From the NCBI RefSeq assembly GCF_015845845.1, contig NZ_LDIG01000106.1, positions 1 through 59,471 of the forward strand: a stretch of DNA of 59,471 nucleotides, read 5' to 3'. This DNA comes from Paenibacillus dendritiformis (GTDB taxonomy: Bacteria > Bacillota > Bacilli > Paenibacillales > Paenibacillaceae). This document shows positions 16,102 to 25,400 of the stretch, piece by piece. The notes beneath the pieces were generated by a model. The model was not told where the DNA came from. It was given only the letters and a program-made list of their open reading frames with translations, and made no database searches. A program made the position numbers and the translations under genes. Each line of letters begins with the position of its first letter. Position 1 is the first letter of the stretch.

Positions 16102-17490
16102 ATGCAATTGAAGCAATCGACAACAGCAACCGTAATCTTGACCCGGAACCGCAAAAAACGGACGGAACATGGGCACCCGTGGGTGTTCCAATCCGAAGTC
16201 GAGCGCGTGGAAGGCTATCCGCAGCCGGGGGCGCTGGTGGATGTCATGAACGCCCAAGGCCAATATGTGGCGACCGGATACTATAACCCGGCTTCCAAAA
16301 TCATTGTGCGGGTCATTGGCTATCAGGCCGCCGACGCGATGGATGCCGGATTTTTCAAGGAGCGGCTGCGGCACTGCCTGGAGCATCGCAACCGGTTCCT
16401 GCCCGGAGCGACGGCATACCGGCTCGTCTATGGCGAAGCTGATTTTCTGCCTGGACTGATCGTCGATCGGTTCGGCGATGTGCTCGTCGTGCAAATCTTG
16501 ACGCTCGGAATGGACCGGGCGCGCGATTCGATTGTGGAGGCCCTGGTCGAGGTGATGAATCCGCGCGGCATTTACGAACGAAGCGATGTGCCGATTCGGG
16601 AAAAGGAGGGCCTCGAACAGAGAAAGGGCGCGCTGTACGGGGAATGCCCGCGCCATGTGCAGATTACCGAGAACGGACTGCAGCTTGAAATCGATATTGT
16701 CGAAGGGCAGAAGACAGGCTATTTCTTCGACCAGCGCGAGAACCGGGCGGCGATAGCGCCGCTGATGACCGGTTGGGGAGCCCGCAGCGGGATTGCGCTG
16801 ACCGATATCGAGACGGAAGCAGGCGTACGCACCGTGCCGGTCAACGCGAACGGCAAGGAAGTAACCTTTCCGTGGTGGGACGGAGCCACGGTGCTGGAAT
16901 GCTTCTCTCACACGGGAAGCTTCACGCTGCATGCTTGCAAATATGGAGCCAAGAAGGTGACTTGTCTCGATATTTCCGAGCATGCGATCGAGAGCGCGAA
17001 GCGCAATGTGGAGCTGAACGGCTTTGCGGATCGGGTGGAATTCGTGGTGGCGGACGCGTTTGCGTATTTGCGCGAGCAAGTGCAGGGAAGAGAGGAGCGG
17101 ATGGAGCGCGGGACGAGCAAGGCGAAGACGGATACGTCGAAGCCGATGACCGCGGGCGGCGGCCGCACCTGGGACGTCGTCATTCTCGATCCGCCCGCGT
17201 TCGCCAAGACGAGGCAGGCGGCGGAAGGGGCGTACCGCGGCTACAAGGACATCAACCTTCACGGGATGAAGCTCGTGAATGAGGGCGGATATTTGGTGAC
17301 GGCGAGCTGCTCCTATCATATGAAGCCGGAGCGCTTCCTGCAGGCGATCCGGGACGCCGCCCATGACGCGGGCAAGGTGCTGCGTCTCATCGATTGGCGC
17401 ACGGCGGGGAAGGATCATCCGCAGGTGGCCGGGGTCGAGGAAGGGCATTACTTGAAGTTCGGCATTTTCGAAGTCCGTTCCAGACGATAG
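16102..17490 (+). CDS. RlmI-like class I rRNA methyltransferase with PUA domain
   Basis: The 462-residue protein has an N-terminal PUA-like domain (HPWVFQSEV, GYYNPASKIIVRV), a linker domain (GEADFLPGLIVDRFGD), and a Rossmann methyltransferase with ECFSHTGSFTLHACKYGA near 275 and the catalytic VILDPPAFAK near 358. E. coli RlmI makes 5-methylcytosine in 23S rRNA, and family members modify large-subunit rRNA. It is about 60 residues longer than usual because of insertions near 226-256, between QRENR and the SAM motif, and near 333-350 (Lys/Thr/Glu-rich). The GAGAGGGG ribosome site is only 2-3 nt from ATG 16102. It is divergent from the yqeW-like gene. Confidence 0.88.
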   Translation: MQLKQSTTATVILTRNRKKRTEHGHPWVFQSEVERVEGYPQPGALVDVMNAQGQYVATGYYNPASKIIVRVIGYQAADAMDAGFFKERLRHCLEHRNRFLPGATAYRLVYGEADFLPGLIVDRFGDVLVVQILTLGMDRARDSIVEALVEVMNPRGIYERSDVPIREKEGLEQRKGALYGECPRHVQITENGLQLEIDIVEGQKTGYFFDQRENRAAIAPLMTGWGARSGIALTDIETEAGVRTVPVNANGKEVTFPWWDGATVLECFSHTGSFTLHACKYGAKKVTCLDISEHAIESAKRNVELNGFADRVEFVVADAFAYLREQVQGREERMERGTSKAKTDTSKPMTAGGGRTWDVVILDPPAFAKTRQAAEGAYRGYKDINLHGMKLVNEGGYLVTASCSYHMKPERFLQAIRDAAHDAGKVLRLIDWRTAGKDHPQVAGVEEGHYLKFGIFEVRSRR

Positions 17491-17500
17491 CATGACGAAG

Positions 17501-17536
17501 AAGCACCTCATGGCGAATTGCCGCGAGGTGCTTTTT
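17501..17536 (+). terminator. Intrinsic terminator after the RlmI-like gene
   Basis: AAGCACCTC (17501-17509) pairs with GAGGTGCTT (17525-17533), followed by TTTTT. It also lies beyond the 3' end of the convergent DUF1835 gene. Confidence 0.85.
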
Positions 17537-17573
17537 GCGGTTGCGGCAGGACGACGGAATGGACAAGCGGCGC

Positions 17574-18539
17574 TTATGGAGCCGGATTGGTGACGAATGC
17601 GCCGCCCAGCCAGCGAGCATATCCCCGTTCGCGGGCCCAATTGATCTCGCCGCTGCGCACTCTCCGGCCCGCCTCGGTGAGCAGCAGCCGCCCGGCGGAC
17701 GGCTCGACCGGCCGCAGCGGCTCCGGCAGCGGCTCGGAAGCCGCGGACAGGGATAATAGCGGGACTTCTCCGGAAGTCAAGCGGCGCAAATATCCCCAAT
17801 ACTGCATGTCGCCGAGTCCGTATTCCGGCACATGCGGCCGGATATGCCCATACAGCTCCAGGAAGGAGCCGGCTCCTTCGGCGACGGCATCCAGCGTCAG
17901 CCGTTCCACGACGCCCAGCCCGTCGTCGCGCGAAGGGAAGCGGCGGAGATGGAACCGCATCGCATCCACGACGGCGTCATAAGGAGCTTCCACTGAGCCG
18001 GATTCGTCGATCCAGCGCACCAATTTGCGCGGATTCGGGCTCGTATACGCCAGCCAGGCATGGTGCATCCATGAGATCGCTTCCATGTTCAGCCGAATGC
18101 CGCGCTTGCGGCAGAGGGCCAATTGGTCCGCGTCGAGGGCGCCGAAGCCGTCGTAGCGGTCGCGCCCGGGCATGGCGGCAATATCGATCCAGTAGACGGC
18201 CGCATCAGGATGCTCGCGGGACAGACGCTCCGTCAGCCGCAGCAGCATCGTGATATCGAACAGATCATGCTCGAACCAGAGGGCGATTTCCGGTTGCCGC
18301 AGCACGTCCGCTTTCCAGGACCGCTCCTGCTCATTGCTCATTTGAAGGTAGAGGGATGCGGGCAGGCCGCACATTTTTTCCAATTGAAGCGCGCGGTAGG
18401 CCAGATAACGTTCAAAGATGGGATAGACGGGTCCTTCGGTCAGCAGCTCGCGATAGACCCATACTTCTTCGTTCCAGCGCTCCCGGGCGATCGGACGAAG
18501 CCGTTCTGCCACAATATCTCCATTCACGATATGAATCAC
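17574..18539 (-). CDS. DUF1835 domain protein
   Basis: This 321-residue soluble protein begins IHIVNGDIVAERLRP and has WVYRELLTEGPVY, which match the DUF1835 N-terminal pattern (HIVNGD, W-E-EGP). A conserved-looking middle part WFEHDLFDITMLLR and a C-terminal helical part follow. The biochemical function of the family is unknown. The start is GTG 18539, with AGGAGG 8 nt upstream. It is a single-gene unit, divergent from addB and convergent with the RlmI-like gene. Confidence 0.8.
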   Translation of the reverse strand: MIHIVNGDIVAERLRPIARERWNEEVWVYRELLTEGPVYPIFERYLAYRALQLEKMCGLPASLYLQMSNEQERSWKADVLRQPEIALWFEHDLFDITMLLRLTERLSREHPDAAVYWIDIAAMPGRDRYDGFGALDADQLALCRKRGIRLNMEAISWMHHAWLAYTSPNPRKLVRWIDESGSVEAPYDAVVDAMRFHLRRFPSRDDGLGVVERLTLDAVAEGAGSFLELYGHIRPHVPEYGLGDMQYWGYLRRLTSGEVPLLSLSAASEPLPEPLRPVEPSAGRLLLTEAGRRVRSGEINWARERGYARWLGGAFVTNPAP

Positions 18540-18638
18540 GCGGTGTGCCTCCTTTTCTCTCCGGCGGTATCGTCAGCCAGGGGCTTGAATTCCTTCCTGC
18601 ACATTCCAAACGTGTGTTCCAGTCCGCTCGCGATAATA

Positions 18639-18740
18639 TGCTATAATAAAGCAAGGTTTCCGTAAAAGAGACGATTTGCGAAGTCTCTGTCTACTGAGGA
18701 CTACCGGGAATTCGGTCTTTTTGGACTTATTCTTATTCTT
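18639..18740 (+). promoter_or_regulatory. Extended -10 promoter and hairpin-containing leader of addBA
   Basis: TGC-TATAAT at 18639-18647 is an extended -10 element with no good -35, about 220 nt before addB. In the leader, AGAGAC/GTCTCT (18667-18688) forms a 6-bp hairpin. The GTCTC part can instead pair with GAGGAC at about 18696. A short ACCG/CGGT hairpin at 18702-18716 is followed by CTTTTT. After that comes a run of TTATTC repeats near 18726-18745. The pattern would suit attenuation, but the stems are short. The rest of the 18540-18866 gap shows nothing else. Confidence 0.4.
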
Positions 18741-18866
18741 ATTTTTAATCCTTTCTTGCGATTTGTAAATACACTTTTACACACGGCATTTGTGGAAAAA
18801 GCCAGCAGACGGCATGGCAGCGTACATATCTATTGGTCAGTTGTACGAGAAAGCGGGGGATATACA

Positions 18867-21800
18867 TTGGCTTTGCATTTCGTAATCGGACGATCGGGGA
18901 GCGGCAAGTCGGCTCATCTGCTGAATGAGATCCGGCAGAGGCTGGAGGCTCAGCCGGAAGGTCCGCCCATGATTCTGCTCGTGCCCGAGCAGGGAACGTT
19001 CCAGGCGGAGCATGCGCTCGTCACTTCGGAGCGCCTGTCGGGGATGCTGCGGACGCAAGTCCTGAGCTTCCGGCGCTTGGCGTACCGCGTGATGCAGGAG
19101 ACCGGAGGCACGGCGCTTACGCCGATTGGAGAGGAAGGCAAGAAGATGCTGCTGTACAAAATTTTGCAGCGGCGCAAGTCCGACCTGCCCCTGTTCGCCG
19201 GAGCGGCGGAGCAATTCGGCTTCATCGAAAAATTGAATGATCTGTTCGACGAGATGAAGCGGTACCGGATCCAGGCTTCCGAGTTGAACGAGCATGCCGC
19301 GTTCGTCCAGGAGCATGTGGACGGCCAGCCGCTCCTGTCGGCCAAGCTGCACGATTTGTCCGCCGTGCTGCGCGAGTTCGAGACCGAGCTGGAGCAGCAT
19401 TATTTGGACGGAGAGGATGTGCTTGTCCGGTTGGCGGAAGGCATTCCGCACTCGGACTATGTGCGCGAGGCGGAGATATGGATTGACGGGTTCAACGGCT
19501 TCACGCCTCAGGAATATGCCGTGTTGGCATCGCTGCTGCTGCATGCCCGCCGCGTCACCGTAGCGCTCTGCCTGGATCGGCCTTACGCCTTGGGGGAGGA
19601 GCCTCATGAGCTGAACCTGTTCCATCCTACGGCGACGACCTTTCTCAAGCTGAGCAGCATCGCCGACACGCTCGGCGTCGAGACGGGTGAAGTTATACAG
19701 CTGGGCGGACAGGGCGGATTGCCAAGATTCGCTTCCTCTCCGATGCTCGCCCATCTGGAACGCCATTTCGATCGGCGTTCGGCTTATCGTCCTGCCTCCG
19801 CTGGCGGGGAGCAGGCGGCGATTCGCGTTCATGCCGCGGTCAACCGCCGGGCGGAAGTGGAAGGAGCGGCGCGCGACATTTTGCGCCGGGCGCAGGGCGA
19901 GGGCGTCCGCTGGCGGGAGATGGCCGTCATGGTCAGGAACTTGCCGGATTACGCGGAATTGATCGACACGGTCTTCGGCGATGCGGGCATTCCTTATTTC
20001 ACGGATCAGAAGCAAGCGGTACTCCATCATCCGTTCGTCGAGATGACGCGCGCCGCGCTGGACATTCTGATCGGTCACTGGCGCTATGACGCGGTGTTCC
20101 GCTTCGTGAAGACGGACTTCGTCCTGCCTGAAGACGGGAGCGTGACGAGGGAGTCATTCGATCGGCTGGAGAACTATGTGCTGGCGTGCGGCATCGAGGG
20201 CTCGAAATGGACGAACGGACGCCCGTGGCCTGCCGAACCGCGGCAGTCGCTGGATCCCGACGATCCGGCGGCCGAAGAAAAGGCCGAGAGCGTGCCGGAG
20301 CAGGCGCCGGAATGGGCGGAGCAGTGCCGCCGCCGGATTGTCGAGCCGCTCTCTGGCCTGCAGCGCTCGCTCGCGCGAAGTCGGCATGTGCAGGACATGT
20401 GCGAGGCGCTGTACACGTTCTGGCTCCGTCTCGGGGTTCCGGACAAGCTGGAGCGGATGAGCCAGGAGGCGCTGCTGGACGGCGACGTGCAGCGTTCCCG
20501 GGAGCATCGCCAGATCTGGGGGGAGATGCTGGATATTTTGGACCAGATGGTGGAGATGCTTGGCGGAGAGAAGATGCCGCTCGAGCTGTTCGCCGGGATG
20601 CTGGAGACCGGCTTCGAGAGCGTGAAGCTGGCGCTCGTGCCTCCCGCGCTTGATCAGGTGCTGATCGCATCCATGGATCGGACGCGTTCGAGCCAGATCA
20701 AGCATCTGTACGTGCTTGGAGTCAACGACGGGGTTATGCCTGCCCGTCCGATAGAGGATGGGCTGCTGACCGAGTATGAGCGGGATCTGCTGCTCACGAT
20801 CGGGATGGAGCTCGCGCCCGGCATCCGGCGCAAGCTGCTGGACGAGCGCTTCGTCATCTATCATGCCTTCACTTCGCCGAGCGAGAGCCTGTGGCTCAGC
20901 TATGCGCTGGCCGACGAGGAAGGCCGATCGCTGCTCCCTTCGGAGACGGTGAGGCAGATCCGGGGGCTGTTCCCGGGCATGCAGGAGGAGCTCCTGTTGG
21001 CGGAGCCGAATGAATTTGTGCCGGAAGCGGAGCAGGCCGATTTCATCGCCTATCCGGAAGCGGCGCTTAGACATTTGATCGCCCAGTTGAGGGAATGGCG
21101 GCAAGGCCGCCCGATCGCGGATCTGTGGTGGGATGTGTACCGTTGGTTCGCCGCGCACCCGGCTTGGCGGGATCGGCTGAAGACGGTGCTCGGATCGCTC
21201 GCTTACCGCAACCAGGCGCAGGCGCTGACGGCCGACACGAGCCGGAAGCTGTACGGGCAGCTATTGCGGACGAGCGTCTCCCGCATGGAACGGTTCGTCG
21301 CCTGCCCGTTCTCGCATTTCGCTTCCCACGGATTGAAGCTGAAGGAACGAAGGCTGTATCGGCTGGAGGCGCCGGACATCGGCCAGCTCTTCCATGCGGC
21401 GCTAAGCCGATTCGCCGGCGAACTGCAGGCCCAGCAACGCTCCTGGGCGGAGCTGACGCCCCGGGAATGCGAGGCGGAAGCGGATCGCATCGTCGATCTG
21501 CTGGCGCCCCGGCTTCAGGGGGAGATTTTGCTCAGCTCCGAACGGTACGGCCATATATCCGGCAAGCTGAAGCGCATCGTCGGGCGGGCCGCGGCCGTGA
21601 TGGGCGAGCATGCCAAGCGGGGGCAATTCGAGCCGGTGGCGCTGGAGATGGATTTCGGGCCCGGCAAGCCGCTGCCGCCGCTCCGCTTTACGCTGGACAA
21701 CGGCTGCACAATGGAGATTATCGGCCGCATCGACCGCGTCGACAAGGCGGAGAGCGAGCGGGGCGTCCTGCTGCGGGTGATCGATTACAAGTCGAGCCAG

Positions 21801-22409
21801 ACGGACCTGGCTCTCCATGAAGTGTATTACGGGCTGTCGCTGCAGATGCTTACCTATTTGGACGTGCTCCTTACCTTTGCGGAGGAGTGGCTCGGCACGG
21901 AGGCGACAGCCGCCGGAACGCTTTATTTCCATGTGCACAATCCGCTCCTCCAGGCGGCCAACGGCTTGAATGAGGAGCAGGCTTACGAGCAGCTCCTGAA
22001 GCGATTCAAAATGAAAGGGCTCGTCCTGGCCGACCGCGAGGCCGTCCGTCTGATGGACGGCTCGGTGGAGCAAGGGCATTCCCAGGTGCTTCCGCTGGCG
22101 GTGAAGGCGGACGGATCGTTCTACAGCAATTCCTCCGTCGCGACGGAGGAGCAGTGGGAGCTGCTCCGGGGGACCGTCCGTTCGGTCATCCGGGATATCG
22201 GGACGCGCATCACGAACGGCGATGTGGTGATCGAACCGTACCGGAGCGGCACGGCGACGGCATGCGATTTTTGTTCCTACAAGCCGGTCTGCCAATTCGA
22301 CGAATTGGTGGACGGCAATCAATATCATCTGTTGCCGCGGCTGGGCAAAGACGAAGTATGGGCGAAGCTGAAGGGAGGCGAAGCGGACGATGGACATGAA
22401 CCGCGATGA
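18867..22409 (+). CDS. addB: ATP-dependent helicase/deoxyribonuclease subunit B (AddB)
   Basis: The 1180-residue subunit of the AddAB enzyme resects double-strand breaks for RecA. It has an N-terminal Walker A (GRSGSGKS, residues 8-15), a degenerate helicase core that serves in Chi recognition, and a C-terminal RecB-like nuclease domain. The four cysteines of the structural 4Fe-4S cluster are C813 (CPFSHFASHG) and C1133, C1136 and C1142 (CDFCSYKPVC). The nuclease motif VIDYKSSQTDLAL is near 971. I chose TTG 18867 because GGGGGA lies 6 nt upstream and it gives the family start. A frame extended to 18756 crosses the leader. addA overlaps it by 20 nt. Confidence 0.96.
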   Translation: MALHFVIGRSGSGKSAHLLNEIRQRLEAQPEGPPMILLVPEQGTFQAEHALVTSERLSGMLRTQVLSFRRLAYRVMQETGGTALTPIGEEGKKMLLYKILQRRKSDLPLFAGAAEQFGFIEKLNDLFDEMKRYRIQASELNEHAAFVQEHVDGQPLLSAKLHDLSAVLREFETELEQHYLDGEDVLVRLAEGIPHSDYVREAEIWIDGFNGFTPQEYAVLASLLLHARRVTVALCLDRPYALGEEPHELNLFHPTATTFLKLSSIADTLGVETGEVIQLGGQGGLPRFASSPMLAHLERHFDRRSAYRPASAGGEQAAIRVHAAVNRRAEVEGAARDILRRAQGEGVRWREMAVMVRNLPDYAELIDTVFGDAGIPYFTDQKQAVLHHPFVEMTRAALDILIGHWRYDAVFRFVKTDFVLPEDGSVTRESFDRLENYVLACGIEGSKWTNGRPWPAEPRQSLDPDDPAAEEKAESVPEQAPEWAEQCRRRIVEPLSGLQRSLARSRHVQDMCEALYTFWLRLGVPDKLERMSQEALLDGDVQRSREHRQIWGEMLDILDQMVEMLGGEKMPLELFAGMLETGFESVKLALVPPALDQVLIASMDRTRSSQIKHLYVLGVNDGVMPARPIEDGLLTEYERDLLLTIGMELAPGIRRKLLDERFVIYHAFTSPSESLWLSYALADEEGRSLLPSETVRQIRGLFPGMQEELLLAEPNEFVPEAEQADFIAYPEAALRHLIAQLREWRQGRPIADLWWDVYRWFAAHPAWRDRLKTVLGSLAYRNQAQALTADTSRKLYGQLLRTSVSRMERFVACPFSHFASHGLKLKERRLYRLEAPDIGQLFHAALSRFAGELQAQQRSWAELTPRECEAEADRIVDLLAPRLQGEILLSSERYGHISGKLKRIVGRAAAVMGEHAKRGQFEPVALEMDFGPGKPLPPLRFTLDNGCTMEIIGRIDRVDKAESERGVLLRVIDYKSSQTDLALHEVYYGLSLQMLTYLDVLLTFAEEWLGTEATAAGTLYFHVHNPLLQAANGLNEEQAYEQLLKRFKMKGLVLADREAVRLMDGSVEQGHSQVLPLAVKADGSFYSNSSVATEEQWELLRGTVRSVIRDIGTRITNGDVVIEPYRSGTATACDFCSYKPVCQFDELVDGNQYHLLPRLGKDEVWAKLKGGEADDGHEPR

Positions 22410-25400
22410 ACGGAATAGCCGCGAATACGAGAGCGGCGGCGAGGCTGGCGGGACTTCCCGCTTGCCGTCGGCCGCTGCCGCCGGGGAGGATGGCGAAGCG
22501 CGCGTCCTGACAGCCGATGCGGCGTCCGCGGGCGAAGCGCCTGCGGAGCTGCCGCCGAGGCCGGCCGAGAGCACGTGGACCGAGGAGCAGTGGCAAGCCA
22601 TCGTCGACGGCGGCGAGAACATTCTGGTCGCGGCGGCCGCCGGCTCCGGGAAGACGGCCGTATTGGTCGAACGCATTATCCGCCGCATCAGCGACGAGGC
22701 GGCGATGCTGCATGTCGATCAACTGCTCGTCGCCACCTTCACGAAGGCGGCCGCGGCCGAGATGCGCGAGCGCATCCGGCTGGCGCTGGAGCGCAAGCTT
22801 GAGGCGAACCCGGAGTCGGAGCATTTGCGCCGCCAGCTCGCCCTGCTGAACCGCGCCTCGATCACGACGCTGCATTCCTTCTGTCTGGAGGTGATTCAGC
22901 GGCATTTCCAGGCGGTTCAGTTGGATCCGGCTTTCCGGGTCGCGAACGAGACCGAGATCGAGCTGCTGCGCCAGGACGTGCTGGAGGAGCTTTTTGAAGA
23001 GCGTTATGCCAGCAAGGAGCCAACCTTTGCGCGGATGGTCGATTGGTTCAGCGGAGAGCGCAATGACGAGGCCGCTTTCCGGCTCGTCCACCGGCTTTAT
23101 GATTTCTCCCGCAGCCATCCGTGGCCGGAGGAATGGCTGGACAGCATGACGGCTTCGTTCAGCCCGGCGGACATCGCCGAGCTGGGCCGCTCCCCGTGGG
23201 CGGACAGCATTATGGCTGCGGCGCGGCTGACGCTGAACGGCATCGTCGAGCTGCTGCGCCAGGCGATCGCCCTGACGACGGCTCCGGGCGGTCCGGAGCC
23301 GTACCGCGCCGCGCTGGAGCAGGAGCTGGCCGGAGCGGCTGCCTTGGCGGACGCGGCCTCGTCCGTCCCGTGGGAACGGATGCATGAGTCGTTCGGACTG
23401 CTGAGCTTCGGACGGCTGGCGGCCTGCCGCGGGGATCAATACGACAAAGAACTGCAGGAGCAGGCGAAGCGTCTGCGCGATCAGGCGAAGAAGCGCCTGC
23501 AGCAGGTGCGCGACGAGCTGTTCCGCCGGACGCCGGAGCAGTTCCTGCAGGAGCTGCATGCGATCCGGCCGGTGCTCGAAGCGCTGACTTCCGTCGTGCG
23601 CGAATTCGGCGCCCGGTTCGAGGCGGCCAAGCGGGCGAAGGGATGGCTTGATTTTGCCGATTTGGAGCATTACTGCCTGCGCATTTTGCGCGATCCTTCC
23701 TCCACGCCGGAACGGGCGGTGCCGTCCGCGGCGGCGCTGCTGTATCAGGAGCAATTCGCCGAGATTTTGCTGGACGAGTATCAGGATACGAATATGGTCC
23801 AGGAAGCGATCGTGGACTTGATTACCCGGCCCGGACACGGCAACCGGTTCATGGTGGGTGACGTGAAGCAGAGCATCTACCGCTTCCGCCTGGCGGAGCC
23901 GGGCCTGTTCCAGAGCAAGTATACCTCCTACGGGAAGAAAGGACGCGGGGATGGCATCCGCATCGATCTGGCCCGCAACTTCCGCAGCCGCCAAGGCATC
24001 GTCGATACGGTCAATATGGTGTTCCGCCAGATTATGAACGCCGACGTGGCGGAGCTGACCTATGATTCCGCGGCAGAGCTCGTATGCGGGGCGTCCTACC
24101 CGTCCGCCGAGGAGATAGCGGCCGAGAGCCGCCGCGGCCGGGAAGAGTTCGGCATGCCGTATTTCGCGACCGAGCTGCTCCTTATAGACAAGGGCGTGCC
24201 GGCCGCGGCGGACGAGGCGGCGGAGGACGAGGACGGCGAGACGGAACGGGCCGCATTGGATGCCGCCGAGCTGGAGACCGCGCGCCTGGAGGCGAGGGCG
24301 ATCGCTTCGCGCATCCGCCGCATGACGGGGGACGAAGGGGAGCCCCCTTATCTCGTGTATGACAAGGAACAGAAGCGGATGCGCCCGGTCACGTACCGGG
24401 ATATGGTCATTCTGCTGCGGGCGACCCAAGCCTGGGCGCCGCTGATGATGGAGGAGCTGAGACGGGAAGGGATTCCGGCTTATGCCGAGTTCAGCACCGG
24501 CTATTTTACGGCGACGGAAGTGGAGATCGTGCTGTCCCTGCTGCGCGTGATCGACAATCCGCAGCAGGATATTCCGCTCGCCGCGGTGCTGCGTTCGCCG
24601 ATCGTCGGCTTGAAGGAGGAGGAGCTGGCCCGGATTCGGCTGTACGGGAAGGGCAAGCCGTTCTATTACGCGGTCATGGAAGCGGCACGGGCGGAAGCGG
24701 AGGACGGTTCTCCGGCGGCGATGCAGTTGGAGCTGGAGCTCCCTCTGGCCGCGGATGAGGGTGCCGATTCGGCCCCTCGGCAGGGCGGCGGGGAGTGGCA
24801 GGCGAAGCTGAACCGCTTCCTCGACCGGCTGGAGCAATGGCGGAATGCCGCGCGGCAAGGGCGGTTGTCCGACTTGATCTGGCGAGTGTACCGGGAGACG
24901 GGGTACTACGAGTGGGTCGGGGGACTGGCCGGCGGCCTGCAGCGCCAGGCGAACCTGCGCGCTCTGTATGATCGAGCCCGGCAGTATGAATCATCCTCGA
25001 TCCGGGGACTGTTCCGCTTCCTGCGGTTCATCGACCGGATGCGGGATACGGGCGGGGATCTCGGGACGGCCCGCGCGCTCGGCGAGCGGGAGGACGTCGT
25101 CCGCATTATGACGATTCATAAGAGCAAGGGGCTCGAATTCCCGGTGGTCATCGTTGCAGGGCTGTCGAAGCGGTTCAACCAGCAGGATCTGAACGCGTCC
25201 TTTCTGATGCACAAGCATCTCGGCTTCGGTCCGAAGTACGTCGACGAGGAGAAGCGGGTCGCTTATCCGACGCTGCCGAATCTGGCCATTCGGCGGCAGA
25301 TGAGGCTGGAGCTGCTGGCCGAGGAGCAGCGCGTGCTCTACGTGGCCTTGACCCGGCCGAAGGAGAAGCTGATTCTGATCGGCACGGTGCAGGACGCGGA

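Noticed and set aside
18660-18722. T-box or other known riboswitch in the addB leader
   Set aside because: No TGGAACCGCG core or other known conserved block; stems are only 4-6 bp.
22210-24858. 882-codon antisense frame over addA
   Set aside because: Shadow of addA; low-complexity Arg/Gln/Leu composition, no recognisable domain.
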